Shown here: piece after piece, positions 1-9,493 of the stretch
Position numbering within the stretch: position 1 is the stretch's first letter
Layout of the letters: each line of letters opens with the position of its first letter
Source: Chara braunii
Lineage: Eukaryota > Streptophyta > Charophyceae > Charales > Characeae
Direction: 5' to 3'
DNA: 34,541 nt
Assembly (NCBI GenBank): GCA_003427395.1
Contig: BFEA01000774.1
Coordinates: 541,380-575,920 of the forward strand
Notes under the pieces: generated by a model
Databases searched by the model: none
Seen by the model: only the letters and a program-made list of their open reading frames with translations
Told to the model about the DNA's origin: nothing
Translations under genes and position numbers: made by a program

Positions 1-743
1 GGTTCCCGTCCCCTTTTATCGTTTTTAATCATTCTCCCCTTTCTTTAATTCTGTTGTCGGAAATAGTAAATAAATCGTAAGTTCCATAAAATTCAATCCC
101 AGGAAAGTTTAAATAAACCACCGAATTCCTTGTGTTTCTTTTCTCTTTTACGATTTTTTTAATCTTTTTCTATGTTTATAATTTAATTGTCGGGAAAATA
201 AAATAACAACGGTATTCCCCCTAGAATTAAATGCTGTGAAAAAATGAAAAAATTATAGGATATTATGTCTTTCCCTTCTCGCCTACTGGTCTTAACCCCT
301 CTTCCCACCTTTAATTATGGTACTAAAATAGACAAAAATTTGAGGCCCCATTTTGCTCCGGTCGTATGCTGCAAAAACGTTGCGGTGAGGTCAACTCCCT
401 TGTTGCCTCTCCGCGGCAGGTCAATCCCGGTCTAACCTTCGGAACGGTCTGAAATGGCAGTCCCTAGACATGCCGAGTCCGGTCACCCATCTCGCCATCT
501 TTGAGGGTTGCTCACAAAGCTGAGTGAGCCCAAAATCAGGGGTGCCTGATTTCCCCTAATTTTTGCTGCCTGGTCATACGAGACTTCCATCAAAACACGG
601 ATTTGCCCCTGACCCTAAGTCGCAAAACTGCGGTTCTCAGGCGGCGCACTGCCTGTGGCCGCCTGACAACGTGTCGTTTTGCCCATATCGTCGACCCACA
701 CTAAGCCTAAGTCCGTTTACGTAAGACCTCGGAAGTCTACCAA

Positions 744-763
744 GATCCTCAACAACGGCGCCA
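744..763 (-). other. Primer-binding site complementary to tRNA-Asp
   Basis: The minus strand reads TGGCGCCGTTGTTGAGGATC. The first 11 bases match the complement of the plant tRNA-Asp(GTC) acceptor end including CCA, and the whole 20-mer matches at about 17 positions against the tRNA as I know it. The PBS begins two bases after the LTR end. Confidence 0.75.
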
Positions 764-840
764 CTTGTCAAGTGCATCGGTCTCGTAGAAGGAACCCCCC
801 GGTCATGTTACACAGAATTGACGAGACTCTTTTGGCACTC

Positions 841-846
841 ATATAA
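841..846 (-). promoter_or_regulatory. TATA-like box of the LTR promoter
   Basis: The minus strand reads CATTATATGAG here. It is the only good TATA-like site in the LTR and lies about 75 bases before the LTR/PBS boundary, which would leave a short R-U5. Assignment is by position and motif only. Confidence 0.35.
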
Positions 847-894
847 TGAAGCAACGATCTCGCTCCGGTTCAGTGAGCCAACTATACCTCTGTC

Positions 895-1113
895 GAGTCT
901 CTACGACAAGTAGGGTCTTGCAAGGTACAACTTACCTCCACCTGAAGAAGCTATCACCATCCCTTAGGTAGGCATATCGTCGGTTGGGTCACCTCTGCGA
1001 TTGCATGTAAATTTCACTTATGGTTTGGTAGCTCGACGGGGATACGCCCGCCTATAACTTTCATAGGTGGAGGTAAGTTGTACTTCGCAAGACCCTATGT
1101 ATCGTAGGGACTC
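895..1113. repeat. Inverted repeat inside the LTR, 49-bp arms
   Basis: The arms 895-943 and 1065-1113 are reverse complements at 43 of 49 positions. They share an uninterrupted 19-base block (GTACAACTTACCTCCACCT) and an 11-base block (TAGGGTCTTGC). The arms are separated by 121 bases. This would fold into a long hairpin in DNA or RNA and lies in the U3 part, upstream of the TATA-like site. Confidence 0.85.
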
Positions 1114-1208
1114 AAATTCCCTCTAAAGTCGGAAGTCTGACAGTTACCTCTGACAACCCTTGCTAGAGGTTGCATCTCATGGGGAGAAGTGTCCTCACGA
1201 GGATGACA

Positions 1209-3807
1209 TAAAAATAAAAGAAAAAAGCAAACCAAACCCCATAAACTGCACTGGACCTGACCTTCATTTTTGTGAGGTATGTGATGTTAAATCTAACAAC
1301 AACCCTACCTTTTCCTCCGTCCTTCCCTGAAAATGGAAAAACAGTTGGTAAATTGGAAAAAGTTTGTCCTCATATCTCCCAATCCTCTCATTTTCTCTTT
1401 CTCTCTCTCAACATCTCAAACTTCTCCCAACTTTTTTTCCCCTGTACGCATCGACCTGAGCTACATAATTGAAGATGTTGTGTGACGGTGAATATTCGCA
1501 CATTTGCTTAGAGCAGGGGAGTGCGGTCTCACCGGCCTAGAAAAGGTTGTGTTTACCACACGAGGCAAGACATGTGTTTCTAGTAGGCTTGTTGAACTCC
1601 CAAAAAATGTCGAAACACAGATTCAAGTTCAAATCCATACGCAACAAAAAAACTCGTGGCATACACATGCACATTCTCTTTACAACTGCGCCAAAAAAGA
1701 CAGCAGTCACAATGTATCATCGGGGAGAGGAATAAACAATGAAAAAAAAAGAAAAAAAAAAACTAATTGTAACGGCTTAGCCATTGGTACACCCACAAAT
1801 TATTGAAATATATATCAAAGTTCGAATTCAGATGGAACGTGGAGGGACAAACTAATTTCCACAATGAGGAACTATGCCCCACTACTCCATACATGTGCAA
1901 AACGAGAGTGAATCTTCCGCTAACATGAAAAACTATACGGCCATGATTTTCTTTTTTGTGCATGTGGAAAAAAGTAGAGGGGTGTGCGCTGCTGTGTAAA
2001 ACTACGCATGTTCCTAGTATGCCAAAACGAAAAATGAGGGAAACTAAAAGTAATTAAAAAAAAATCTAAAAAAAAACTTACCTAACAATCGTTCGTTTCC
2101 TCTTCCTCAAAGTTTGTAAATCTCTGTTTCCTCCATTTGGTGCTTTTAGTTTCGTTTCTCCTTCCCCCCCCTTTTTTTTTGTATATTTGTTAGCATAAAA
2201 CCAACGACCGTTCCAACCTTTCTTCGTCACGAGGGCGCAACCCCAGACTACTGTATAAATATGAGTTCTAATCATGCGAAATTCAAAAAGGAAAAAAAAA
2301 AAGTCGTTTTCTCGATTTACGCGTGTCATCCTTGCGCTGGGGCCATGCTGATACCATTGCGCGGAGCAAGTAATTTAAGTTGTGCGATCGTACAGATATG
2401 CGACCCAAATTATTTGCACCATGCCTAAGCACAAAGTTGCTCCTCATCAAAAGGAGGTAGCCCAATGAGTTATTTGAGATTCGATCCAGTGTCTAATGGG
2501 TAAAAGTTCGATGGGGTACCTACTAGGCTACTTCTTATCACATAAGTTAAATAGACAATGCCCTTATCTAAAGAGGTGCGACATAGTAGATCGCCTGCAT
2601 TTAGGCCTAGACAAATCCAACCTACTTCACCTACTTAAAAAATTGCCCACCTGCCATTTACCTGACGGGTACTTAGCCTAGTAGGCTAGATTACCAGACT
2701 TCTAAGCCATAGACGCGGCATCTACCCCCAATAGACCCATCTTCAAAGTCGCTTAAAAAAATAAAATTGGTAACTTGCGCGTTCGACATCAGGATCGCAC
2801 ATGGGTCGTGAACGACTTTTTTTGGCCATTTAACCTATGAACACTCTCATTTTAAACAGGAATGGCTGAAAATTAAGGTTTCAAAAGCCACGCCCCTTTG
2901 TGGCCTCTCAAAATGCGGAAAGCGGCAGGCCATACTGCCGGTTTTCACTATCGCTCACACAAGCTGCAGGTGTCTGGGCTTCGGTACGAAAAAACATCTT
3001 AGCCTCCCGATCGTTGGTCTGGTCTGAATACACTTTTGACAGATATGCCAATCTCATCACGTCACTGAACTCGATACTATTCCTACAAAATATCGCCCTG
3101 TGTCTAACATCAAAAAATACCGAGCAGATACCCTTGTAAGGGTTTCGGCTCCGACTGCATTCCCCATGGACCCCTTCTTCCGGTTCTCCTGTTCTATCCT
3201 GTAGCAAATTGGATGTCCCTCCAGGTGCACCGTGCTACCTGGGGGTGTATCTAGGCAGGATGGGGATAGAATTACGAAGTGGAGAGGCTACGGTAGTCCG
3301 AGATCACCTGTGGTTCCAGAAAGTTGGGCTGTCCTGGGTTGGAACCTCCCCGAAGGGGGTTTCCAGCAGCATCCGTTTGAAACTTGGGCCTCTCCATTTG
3401 TGACTTCCCTTCGAGGAGCGAGGTGGTCCCAAACCGCGGCCAAATGGTGGTGTGAATTTTCTGTACTCGGTTGGCCAGGGGGGCGAAGTCCCACTGGCAG
3501 GGGCTTAGTCTTCCCCTTTCGCGTATTTTCAACGTGGCCACAGCACGCCCGTGCGATGTTCAGATCGGACGGCAAGAACCAGTGCGTACTCGAAATCATT
3601 CCACCCCCCGCGCTACCGGTAGTGGGATTCCCGGTTTTCGATCCGTCGAACAGAAAGCGGGAGAGGCCCAGAATGTAAGCTTCAAGCACCTTTTCAAAAC
3701 CTCCCGCGCCATGCTGGATCGTCCTTTCCGACCTCTTGGATGTGGAAGATCGTCCATTCTTCTCCTCTGGAGCTTGGCGGCGCCCAGTAACGAAAAAGCA
3801 AGCGAAG
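1209..3807. other. Intergenic region upstream of eL33; no gene recognised
   Basis: Positions 1209-2880 are AT-rich with A and T homopolymers and no convincing exon. A short foldback repeat lies at 1890-1962. From about 2880 to 3807 the composition becomes GC-richer, and long open frames occur on both strands at the same place (plus 3232-3678, minus 3288-3821). None resembles a known protein, and frames on both strands are typical of GC-rich non-coding DNA. The last 100 bases before the eL33 start, including a pyrimidine-rich stretch near 3755, probably contain the promoter and 5' UTR, although no TATA box stands out. Confidence 0.5.
1890..1962. repeat. Short foldback (MITE-like) repeat, copy 1
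   Basis: The segment starts near CATGTGCAAAACGAG and ends near TTTTTTGTGCATG, giving imperfect inverted termini. A diverged relative lies at 12272-12346, with the shared core GAATCTTCCGCTA and the same TTTTGTGCATG end. No target-site duplication is obvious. Confidence 0.45.
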
Positions 3808-3836
3808 ATGGTGGCCGGCAAGGGTCAGCGCATCCG
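3808..3836 (+). CDS. RPL35A: eL33 coding exon 1 (29 nt)
   Basis: It encodes MVAGKGQRI plus two bases of an Arg codon, followed directly by the donor GTGAGT at 3837. This corresponds to the variable N-terminus of plant eL33. Confidence 0.9.
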
Positions 3837-6800
3837 GTGAGTTAGGGCCTCTTGCTGGAGTTCGACGCGTGGGTTTCCTCCATAGCCGCTGCTCCTGCAA
3901 TCTGTTAATTGCTGCATTCGGGTGGATAACCATTCATCATTCTGAAATGGAACGGCAACTGCCAATGGATTGAGAAGATGGGTTGATGTGGCACTGGCAA
4001 CGGATTGAGCGGATGGGTTTAAGTAAAGGGCACGCACTTACCTATCTATAGGTTGTGATTACTACATCTCTTCTTCATTCGTTGAAGCAGCCATGAGCCT
4101 CCGGTATCCTGGAGGCGGGTTAGGGTTTGATTTGCCTCGTAGTACGTTTTCATCCTCCCGCATTTTGAATGCCGATGGCCATGCTCTCTCTCTCTCTGTC
4201 TCATATTCTTTCTCGCTCTCCCTCGCTCTCTCTCTCTCTCTGTCTCATGCTCTTTCTCGCTCACTGTCTGTCTGTCTGTCTTTCTCTCTTTAATTTCGGC
4301 GTGTGCAAAGTCTTCGTCGAGTTATCTCTAGTTGGTTTGCTGAGCGTACGACTGACATTTGCTCTTCCGCCTTCGTGTGATCGATCTGTGCAGGTTGTAC
4401 GTCCGGGGGATCGTTCTCGGATACAAGAGGTGAGTTTCGTTTCAGCACTCTTTAACTGGTAAATCGGTGTGTGGGGAAGGGAGTAGTGTCCATCTCTTGA
4501 GCGAGTTCTCCGGTGGGCTGTAAGATAACATTAAGTTATCACTCGTTGGGGTTAGGTCTGCGGAAGTAGACGGCAACCTACGATTGTGTGATGCTACCGT
4601 CTTCACCAGAATAGAACGCGCAACCTACGATTGTGTGATGCTACCGTCTTCACCAGAATAGAACGCGCGGCCATTATAGCTGTATTCGGGACAAGTTTCA
4701 GTCAAGATACAGCGATGATGACCGGGCATTTTATTCGGATGAAGACGGTAGTAACCTACGATTGTGTGATGCTACCGTCTTCACCAGAATAGAACGCGCG
4801 GCCATTGTTGGTATTTTGGGGGCAACTTTCGGTCAAGATACAGCGATGATGACCGGGCGTTTTATTCGGCTGAAGACAGTAGTCACCAAATCGAGTGGCA
4901 TCTCCAAACAAAGAGTTCAGTCCCTTTGTGTGGTCAGTGCTCATGGCGTTCGGGTAGCGAAGCCTGATACAGTCCCTAAGTGTGGTCAGTCCCGAAGAGT
5001 TCATCACCTGATAGTGTCTCTGCGGGTCTCATTTTGGAAATGAAAGAAGTCGGTTTTTAGGGTTCGCTGAGTTGTCACGGAAACCTAAATCTGCCACTTG
5101 TTGAATCGCACTTTCCGTATATGAACGAGTAAAGTGACGTGATGCGAACCCGGGAGGTAGGGTCTGCGATAGGGGAGACGAAGCGACTTGAGGGCCGGTA
5201 CTCCGTTTACGGTCGGGGAGTGGGAGTTTTTTTTGGGTTGAAGGGCGGAAATGTCATGGGAGCGACCTAGGTGTTGTCACCCCAATGGCTGGTGCGGTAG
5301 TCGGCGGTGTTTGCGGGGTCATGTTGATTGAGTTCGGGATGTGTCTGGGCTGATCGCCTTTTAGGTACGTATAATGTCTGGTTTCTTGAGGGCTTCATTC
5401 ACCGGTCACCTGTCTCGTTAGGTTTTTGTTTCTTCCATGGGTCATTTCGGACTCTTACGTGAGGGGGGTTATTTTTCACCGACCACCTGGAATTTGTCGG
5501 GTTTCTTGCGGCTCAACCTCGACCTTGATGTTCGTCCGATTGTCAGGACGTCAATGAAAAATTGTTTTCCCAAGTTCTCTGATCTCTTTCCCAAACGATT
5601 ATGTTACTTCGATGGGACTGCCTGGGTTAGGGCCAAGTACTCGACATGCGTCATGCGATTTGAAGAGAAATGACGAAACAGGGAATGAAGAAGGAAAAAC
5701 AAGAAAACGAGCAAAAGGAAAGATTGGCCTGATTGGCTCCGGCAATTACGTAGTCTCTCTGGAGTTTTCAATTACACTCTTATTTTGTTAATGTTCTTGT
5801 GGAAAATAGCAGAGTAACATATTGTATAAACTGCTTAGTTTGTAAATGTCCTTGTGGAAATAGAACAACACATCATGGGCATGTGAAATCGTGTTCTCCC
5901 TTTCTTAGCCTTTCTTTCTCTGATAAAAGTGAAATCGTGTTCTCCCTTTCTTAGCCTTTCTTTCTCTGACAAAAAGTCTTCCGGCGATCAGTTAGTGTTC
6001 CCGGAGTTTTTATTTAGCGTATTCCCCGAACAATACTTTTTATTTATCCATTCGAATTGCTATTTACTATTTACGAGCGTCCTTGTGGAAACAGAACAAA
6101 TGTAATTGTCGACGGATCGACCATCGCCTTCGTTAGTTTGCGTCTGCCAGTTCGTGTACATGTTTTGTTCTCACATGGTCTGTTTCTGCCAAGCTCGTTG
6201 TTGTGATATACGTGCTCTGCACCAGTAAGAGTTGTCTTTAGTTTCTGCTCTTCAGTTTCTGCAGTAGTATGAGTCCTCCGCGGATCCGCAATAGTACGAG
6301 TTGTGTGTGGGGAAGTGTGGACGCGGTGAGCAGGGCTGGTGGGAGGGCCGTATGAACGGAGGGGGATAAGAGGCATGAATTAACGTGTTTTTGGTGTCGG
6401 CGGTGTTGTTTGTGGAACCCAGATCGAAGTCGAATCAGTACCCTAATACCTCTCTTATTCAAATAGAGGGTGTGAACACCCGCGAGGACGTGGCATGGTA
6501 TCAGGGTAAACGTCTCGCTTACGTCTACAAGGCAAAGACGAAGACGAAGAAGAATGACTCCAAGTACCGATGTATCTGGGGCAAGGTCTGCCGGCCTCAC
6601 GGCAACACGGGCGTTGTTCGTGCTAGATTCAAGAGCAATCTGCCGCCCAAATCCATGGTTAGTAAAATCTCACGCAACGACCTCCTCTAGTCGTTCTTCG
6701 TTCTTGAATGGTGTTGTTTGATGCTGAGTGGTTTTGTATCAAATTTTAGCAGAACTAAACTGTAGCGTCCAAATTTATAAAGTCGGATTGCAAATGATTT

Positions 6801-9306
6801 CTCTCTCGAGTGGATAAGTGACAATGACACGTGCGAGAATGATTGCGAGCTGTCTTTCATGTCGGGCTCGTAGACGCGCTCGCCTCCTGAAATGCCCCTT
6901 GCGTTGTGTGGTACGGAAGGCATCGGAAATGGCGCGCACAGAATGTTTTGCCGACTTAGGGAAATTCAGTTGGAAGTGCAAGAGGACGGCAGTCACGCCT
7001 CTGACGTTAACGCTCGGAAGTGGCAGTTCAGGGCCTGGGATAAAGTGGTGAAGACAGAGAGAAAGAGAGAGGTGGAGAAAAAAGTTGGGAAGAGTTCCGG
7101 GTCTGGGATAACGCCGTGAGGAAAGGCGGGAAAAGAGGGGGGGAGAGAGAGAGAGAGAGCGGGAGGTTTGCTGGACACGGAAATTAAGCAACAAGGATGT
7201 GGCTGTGTGCAACACAGGCGGCATGAAGTGTGGTGAGCCAGTGGGAGGTCCAAAAGTTGTGAATAGGGAGCGAATAGGGAGCGAATTTCGCACAAACGTT
7301 TTGGTTAGAGCGAAGAGAAGCATTTTTTGAAGTGCCGTTGGCCGGAAGAGTGCGAGTGAAGAGCTTCGCAAATCACAGTAAGCGATGAAGATCTTCGCTC
7401 GGAATCGTTACTTCTACATAAAAAGGGGTTTGGAGTTGGTTGGTGGGAAAAGCTGATTGAACGAAAGTCATTTATAGCGAAGAGTGGTTAAAAGCGGGGC
7501 TATGACGGCGGTGACTGCAGTTAGGTATGGAAGAGGAGAAGTTGAAGAGGAGACGGGTTAATGATCAGATATGATTCAACACGATGCGATCAGCGGAAAG
7601 AGGATTTCCTTCAGTTGCGAATTCGTGATTTACTTGGAATTTCCGGTGAACGAGAAAGCGACCACATTCAGCGAATGACAAACTGGGACTGAAGTCAGTG
7701 GATGCGTCCGGGTGTGCAGAGTATGAAGCAAGACTGAGGCCGACGAGTGGACACGAAGTTTGATGATGACAACAATATGGGAGGCGTTTGGCAGAGGAGG
7801 CAGATTTGCTGGCCTGTATTTGATATGGCGACTCTCGAAAAGCTATCGGTAGTACTTTGAGTGGGCAACTGTAAGGGAATTGCCGACCGTATATACCCTC
7901 AGTGGATGCCTCCGGGTGTGCAGAGAACAGGGCTAGGAGGACGATGAGGGGATGCCAAGTGATGACGAGAACAATACGGGAGGCGTTTTGGCAGAGGGTA
8001 GCGAGTTCTGCTGGCTCGGATTTGTAAATATTCCAAGTGGGCTTGTTAGGGAATTGCCGACCGTATAGCCACGGGTAAAGCCGTGGCTATGAGAACGATG
8101 CGGAGAAAGCAATGAGAAGAACCTGGAAGGCCGACCTTATGCACTTCAAGCGATGAGAAGGAAGCAAGAGGAAGAGGGGAAGCAACTGATCTCTAGGTAA
8201 AGGGAAGTGAAAGCTAAATGCCGAAAGAATAAGACAATGGGCAAACTTTGCAACGGAGTACAGAAACTGCAGTGTTTACAAGAAGTTGCTGTCTCGCGAC
8301 GATGTTGGACAAGGAGGAAGAGAAAGATGGCAGGGATTAATGGGCAGAGAAATGGAGAGGGGGAAAGGTGGGAGGGAGACGGAAGGAAAGGAGTACCTAT
8401 TGCGTGCGATGGTTTGATGTCAGCCATTGCCATGAGTGGGTGTTTTGCAACGACGTCTTTCGAAAGGAGAATGTCTTGTTGCTGCGTAAGAACGTCTTGC
8501 TGCTGCGTTTTTTTTTTGTCCTATTTTCAGAACTAAGCTGTAGTATGATGTCAATTTCACCTTGCATTGTCTACCTACCGCTTCCTAAGTCTAAACAGGG
8601 GACTCCCGCAAGCATAGCTGCCTCTCACAACTAGGGGATGCATGTCACTCCCCGCCCTACATCGTCATCGCTGAAATCTTCGATAATCTGCATTTGATCA
8701 GCCTAGCGCCTTCCTCCGAACATAACGCACCCCGATAATCAACGTATATAAGTCGTATTTTCGATCAGATACAGCCAAAGCGAGGGTGCGTGGTATTCGG
8801 GGGAAGACGGTAGTGTTGTGATGATCGCGAGAGCTTTAGGGCCGAGAAAACGTGGAAGGGGCGGTCATAGGTGTTAGTCTTAAGTAACGATTAATGTTTT
8901 TCTTGTACGTGGTCCGTTTCCTACAGTTTATTCGCGGCACTTGCTGGTATGTTGTTGGTATACGCATAAATCTTAAGTAATGTGATATGCTTTTCTTATA
9001 CGTGGGCCGTTTCCTGCAATTGATTCTCGGCACTGCCTGGTATATTGCGGGTATATGCGTAGTAATGCGATATGTTTTCCTGTATGTGACGTCTGGGGCG
9101 TTTTCTGCAATTGATTTGTGGGACGGCCTCTGGTATTTTGCTGGTATTGTTATAGGGTTGCGCTGGCTTAAACGTGTCTCCCTTTTGGAAGAGTCGTGTA
9201 GTGCTAACAGGAATTTGTCTGTGCTTTGGCTGGATGTCTGTGTTTTGCCCTGATGGGTTTGCAGGGAGCGAAGGTGCGTGTTATGATGTACCCTAGCCGG
9301 ATCTAG
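3808..9306 (+). CDS. RPL35A: Ribosomal protein eL33 (RPL35A), complete split gene, 113 aa
   Basis: This encodes a structural protein of the cytosolic 60S ribosomal subunit. Joining 3808-3836, 4394-4429, 6423-6657 and 9265-9306 gives an uninterrupted 113-residue frame, against about 112 in land plants. Diagnostic stretches are [68 protein letters not shown] and the C-terminus RVMMYPSRI. All are close to plant eL33. All three introns are GT-AG with good donors (GTGAGT, GTGAGT, GTTAGT), in phases 2, 2 and 0. The start is chosen because M-V at 3808 matches the family's N-terminus and no upstream ATG is needed. The introns (557, 1993, 2607 bp) are long and repeat-rich. A telo-box in intron 1 is typical of plant ribosomal protein genes. 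Family identity is certain, and expression is inferred from the intact frame. Confidence 0.96.
4120..4128 (-). promoter_or_regulatory. Telo-box in eL33 intron 1
   Basis: TTAGGGTTT on the plus strand is the reverse complement of the telo-box AAACCCTAA. This element is known to be enriched near the starts of plant ribosomal protein and translation-factor genes, often in the leader or first intron. It lies about 310 bases after the start codon. Function here is inferred. Confidence 0.45.
4180..4292 (+). repeat. CT-rich microsatellite in eL33 intron 1
   Basis: An imperfect run of (CT)n with CTGT interruptions, ending in a short TCTG run near 4266-4280. Open frames here are only Ser/Leu repeats. 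Confidence 0.85.
4394..4429 (+). CDS. RPL35A: eL33 coding exon 2 (36 nt)
   Basis: It follows the acceptor TCTGTGCAG and completes the split Arg codon, then encodes [11 protein letters not shown] and two bases of the next Arg. The donor is GTGAGT at 4430. The matching phase on both sides and the conserved GYKR motif fix both borders. Confidence 0.93.
4574..4882. mobile_element. Tandem array of a 111-bp MITE with its 20-bp flank (1 partial and 2 full copies) in eL33 intron 2
   Basis: Full MITE copies lie at 4641-4751 and 4772-4882, and a 27-bp left-end fragment lies at 4594-4620. Each starts CTACCGTCTTC and ends in its reverse complement or a one-base variant (GAAGACGGTAG, GAAGACAGTAG), with the inverted similarity continuing to about 30 bp. 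Each copy is preceded by the same 20-bp flank ending ACGATTGTGTGATG (4574-4593, 4621-4640, 4752-4771). The array therefore arose by duplicating flank plus element, not by independent insertions. Another full-length relative is at 8703-8813. No transposase is encoded, and the superfamily is unknown because no target-site duplication is evident. Confidence 0.85.
5884..5975 (+). repeat. 46-bp tandem duplication in eL33 intron 2
   Basis: Two nearly identical direct copies begin at 5884 and 5930 (TGAAATCGTGTTCTCCCTTT...), ending in CTCTGATAAAA and CTCTGACAAAA. The rest of intron 2 (4883-5883 and 5976-6422) shows no recognisable gene or element. Confidence 0.9.
6423..6657 (+). CDS. RPL35A: eL33 coding exon 3 (235 nt, conserved core)
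   Basis: It follows the acceptor AACCCAG and encodes residues from [10 protein letters not shown] to LPPKSM, most of the folded domain. The donor GTTAGT begins at 6658. Reading through the donor would give a 12-codon non-conserved tail ending in a stop, so splicing is required for the family C-terminus. Confidence 0.95.
7696..8070 (+). repeat. Tandem duplication of about 204 bp in eL33 intron 3
   Basis: Direct copies start at 7696 and 7900 (CAGTGGATGC, then TCCGGGTGTGCAGAG). Both contain GGGAGGCGTTTGG and both end near GGGAATTGCCGACCGTATA. They are clearly diverged, so the duplication is not recent. Confidence 0.85.
8065..8090. repeat. Perfect 10-bp hairpin in eL33 intron 3
   Basis: ATAGCCACGG and CCGTGGCTAT flank a six-base loop. 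It lies at the end of the second 204-bp repeat unit. There is no T-run after it. Confidence 0.7.
8703..8813. mobile_element. 111-bp MITE, solitary copy in eL33 intron 3
   Basis: It has exactly the same length as the copies at 4641 and 4772. The left end CTAGCGCCTTCCTCCGAA and the right end TTCGGGGGAAGACGGTAG are inverted matches, with similarity continuing through ACGCACCC. The core TCAGATACAGC matches TCAAGATACAGC in the intron 2 copies. No target-site duplication is clear in the flanks. Confidence 0.8.
8878..9150 (+). repeat. Minisatellite, about 3 copies of a 87-92 bp unit, in eL33 intron 3
   Basis: Units begin near 8881, 8973 and 9060. Each carries TAATG(T/C)GATATG, TACGTG, CCGTTTCCTGCAATTGATT, GGCAC and GGTATATTGC in the same order, with divergence between units. 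The array ends about 115 bp before exon 4. Open frames through it on both strands are repeat artefacts. Confidence 0.85.
9265..9306 (+). CDS. RPL35A: eL33 coding exon 4 (42 nt, terminal)
   Basis: It follows the acceptor GGTTTGCAG and encodes [13 protein letters not shown] and a TAG stop. This is the conserved C-terminal strand of eL33 and joins exon 3 in phase 0 across a 2607-bp intron. Confidence 0.93.
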   Translation, partial: GAKVRVMMYPSRI

Positions 9307-9493
9307 AAAGGGAGAGTGCCCAAGTTCGCCTTCAACTAGGCTGTCTCGACGGCTGAGAGGAGAGGCTGCTGCTAAGATGCTCACAGACATGCAGTGTATA
9401 TTGAGAGTTGAGTTGTAGTCCACGCCGTCTGCAGCCGTAGCTTGGTTGTTGTTTTTTGACATGGCCACTGTCGCGTACGAGTTATTTTGAATG
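9307..9493 (+). other. eL33 3' UTR and downstream flank
   Basis: Sequence directly after the eL33 stop. No classical AATAAA signal is visible in the first 180 bases, so the poly(A) site cannot be placed. Confidence 0.4.

Larger units (their letters stand above)
1..1208 (-). mobile_element. 5' end of an LTR retrotransposon (LTR, PBS, untranslated leader), cut by the window edge
   Basis: Read on the minus strand, this is an LTR (1208 to 766), a two-base spacer, a primer-binding site complementary to a tRNA-Asp 3' end (763 to 744), and then leader sequence running to the window edge. The LTR has the TG...CA ends of the class and the PBS sits where reverse transcription would be primed. No gag, protease or polymerase reading frame appears between 740 and 1, and positions 1-350 are AT-rich. 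The element is therefore either a large non-coding derivative or simply continues off the window. Its family cannot be named without the polymerase, although tRNA-Asp priming is common in plant Ty3/gypsy Tat and Athila lineages. The exact inner limit is unknown. Confidence 0.75.
766..1208 (-). repeat. Long terminal repeat, 443 bp (5' LTR of the minus-strand element)
   Basis: On the plus strand the block starts TGTCAAGTGC and ends GGATGACA, so it is bounded by the 5-bp inverted termini TGTCA/TGACA. It lies two bases from the primer-binding site, as a 5' LTR should. The outer flank at 1209 is TAAAA, a possible target-site duplication, but the partner LTR is outside the window so this cannot be tested. 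A TATA-like site lies at 841-846. A 49-bp inverted repeat lies upstream of it in the sense of transcription, in the presumed U3 part. Confidence 0.75.

Noticed and set aside
2908-3207. 99-codon minus-strand frame
   Set aside because: The composition is somewhat protein-like, but no motif is recognised and an overlapping plus-strand frame exists.
3288-3821. 177-codon minus-strand frame overlapping the eL33 start, and the plus-strand frame 3232-3678
   Set aside because: Opposite-strand open frames in the same GC-rich block, with no recognisable motifs. The minus frame starts on the antisense of eL33 exon 1.
6385-6690. 101-codon single-exon reading of the eL33 core
   Set aside because: Its N-terminus and last 12 codons are intron sequence. 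The conserved ends are supplied by exons 1, 2 and 4.
8836-9468. 210-codon minus-strand open frame across the end of eL33 intron 3 and exon 4
   Set aside because: It is built mostly from the 87-92 bp minisatellite read in antisense and overlaps a conserved exon on the other strand. No domain is recognisable.
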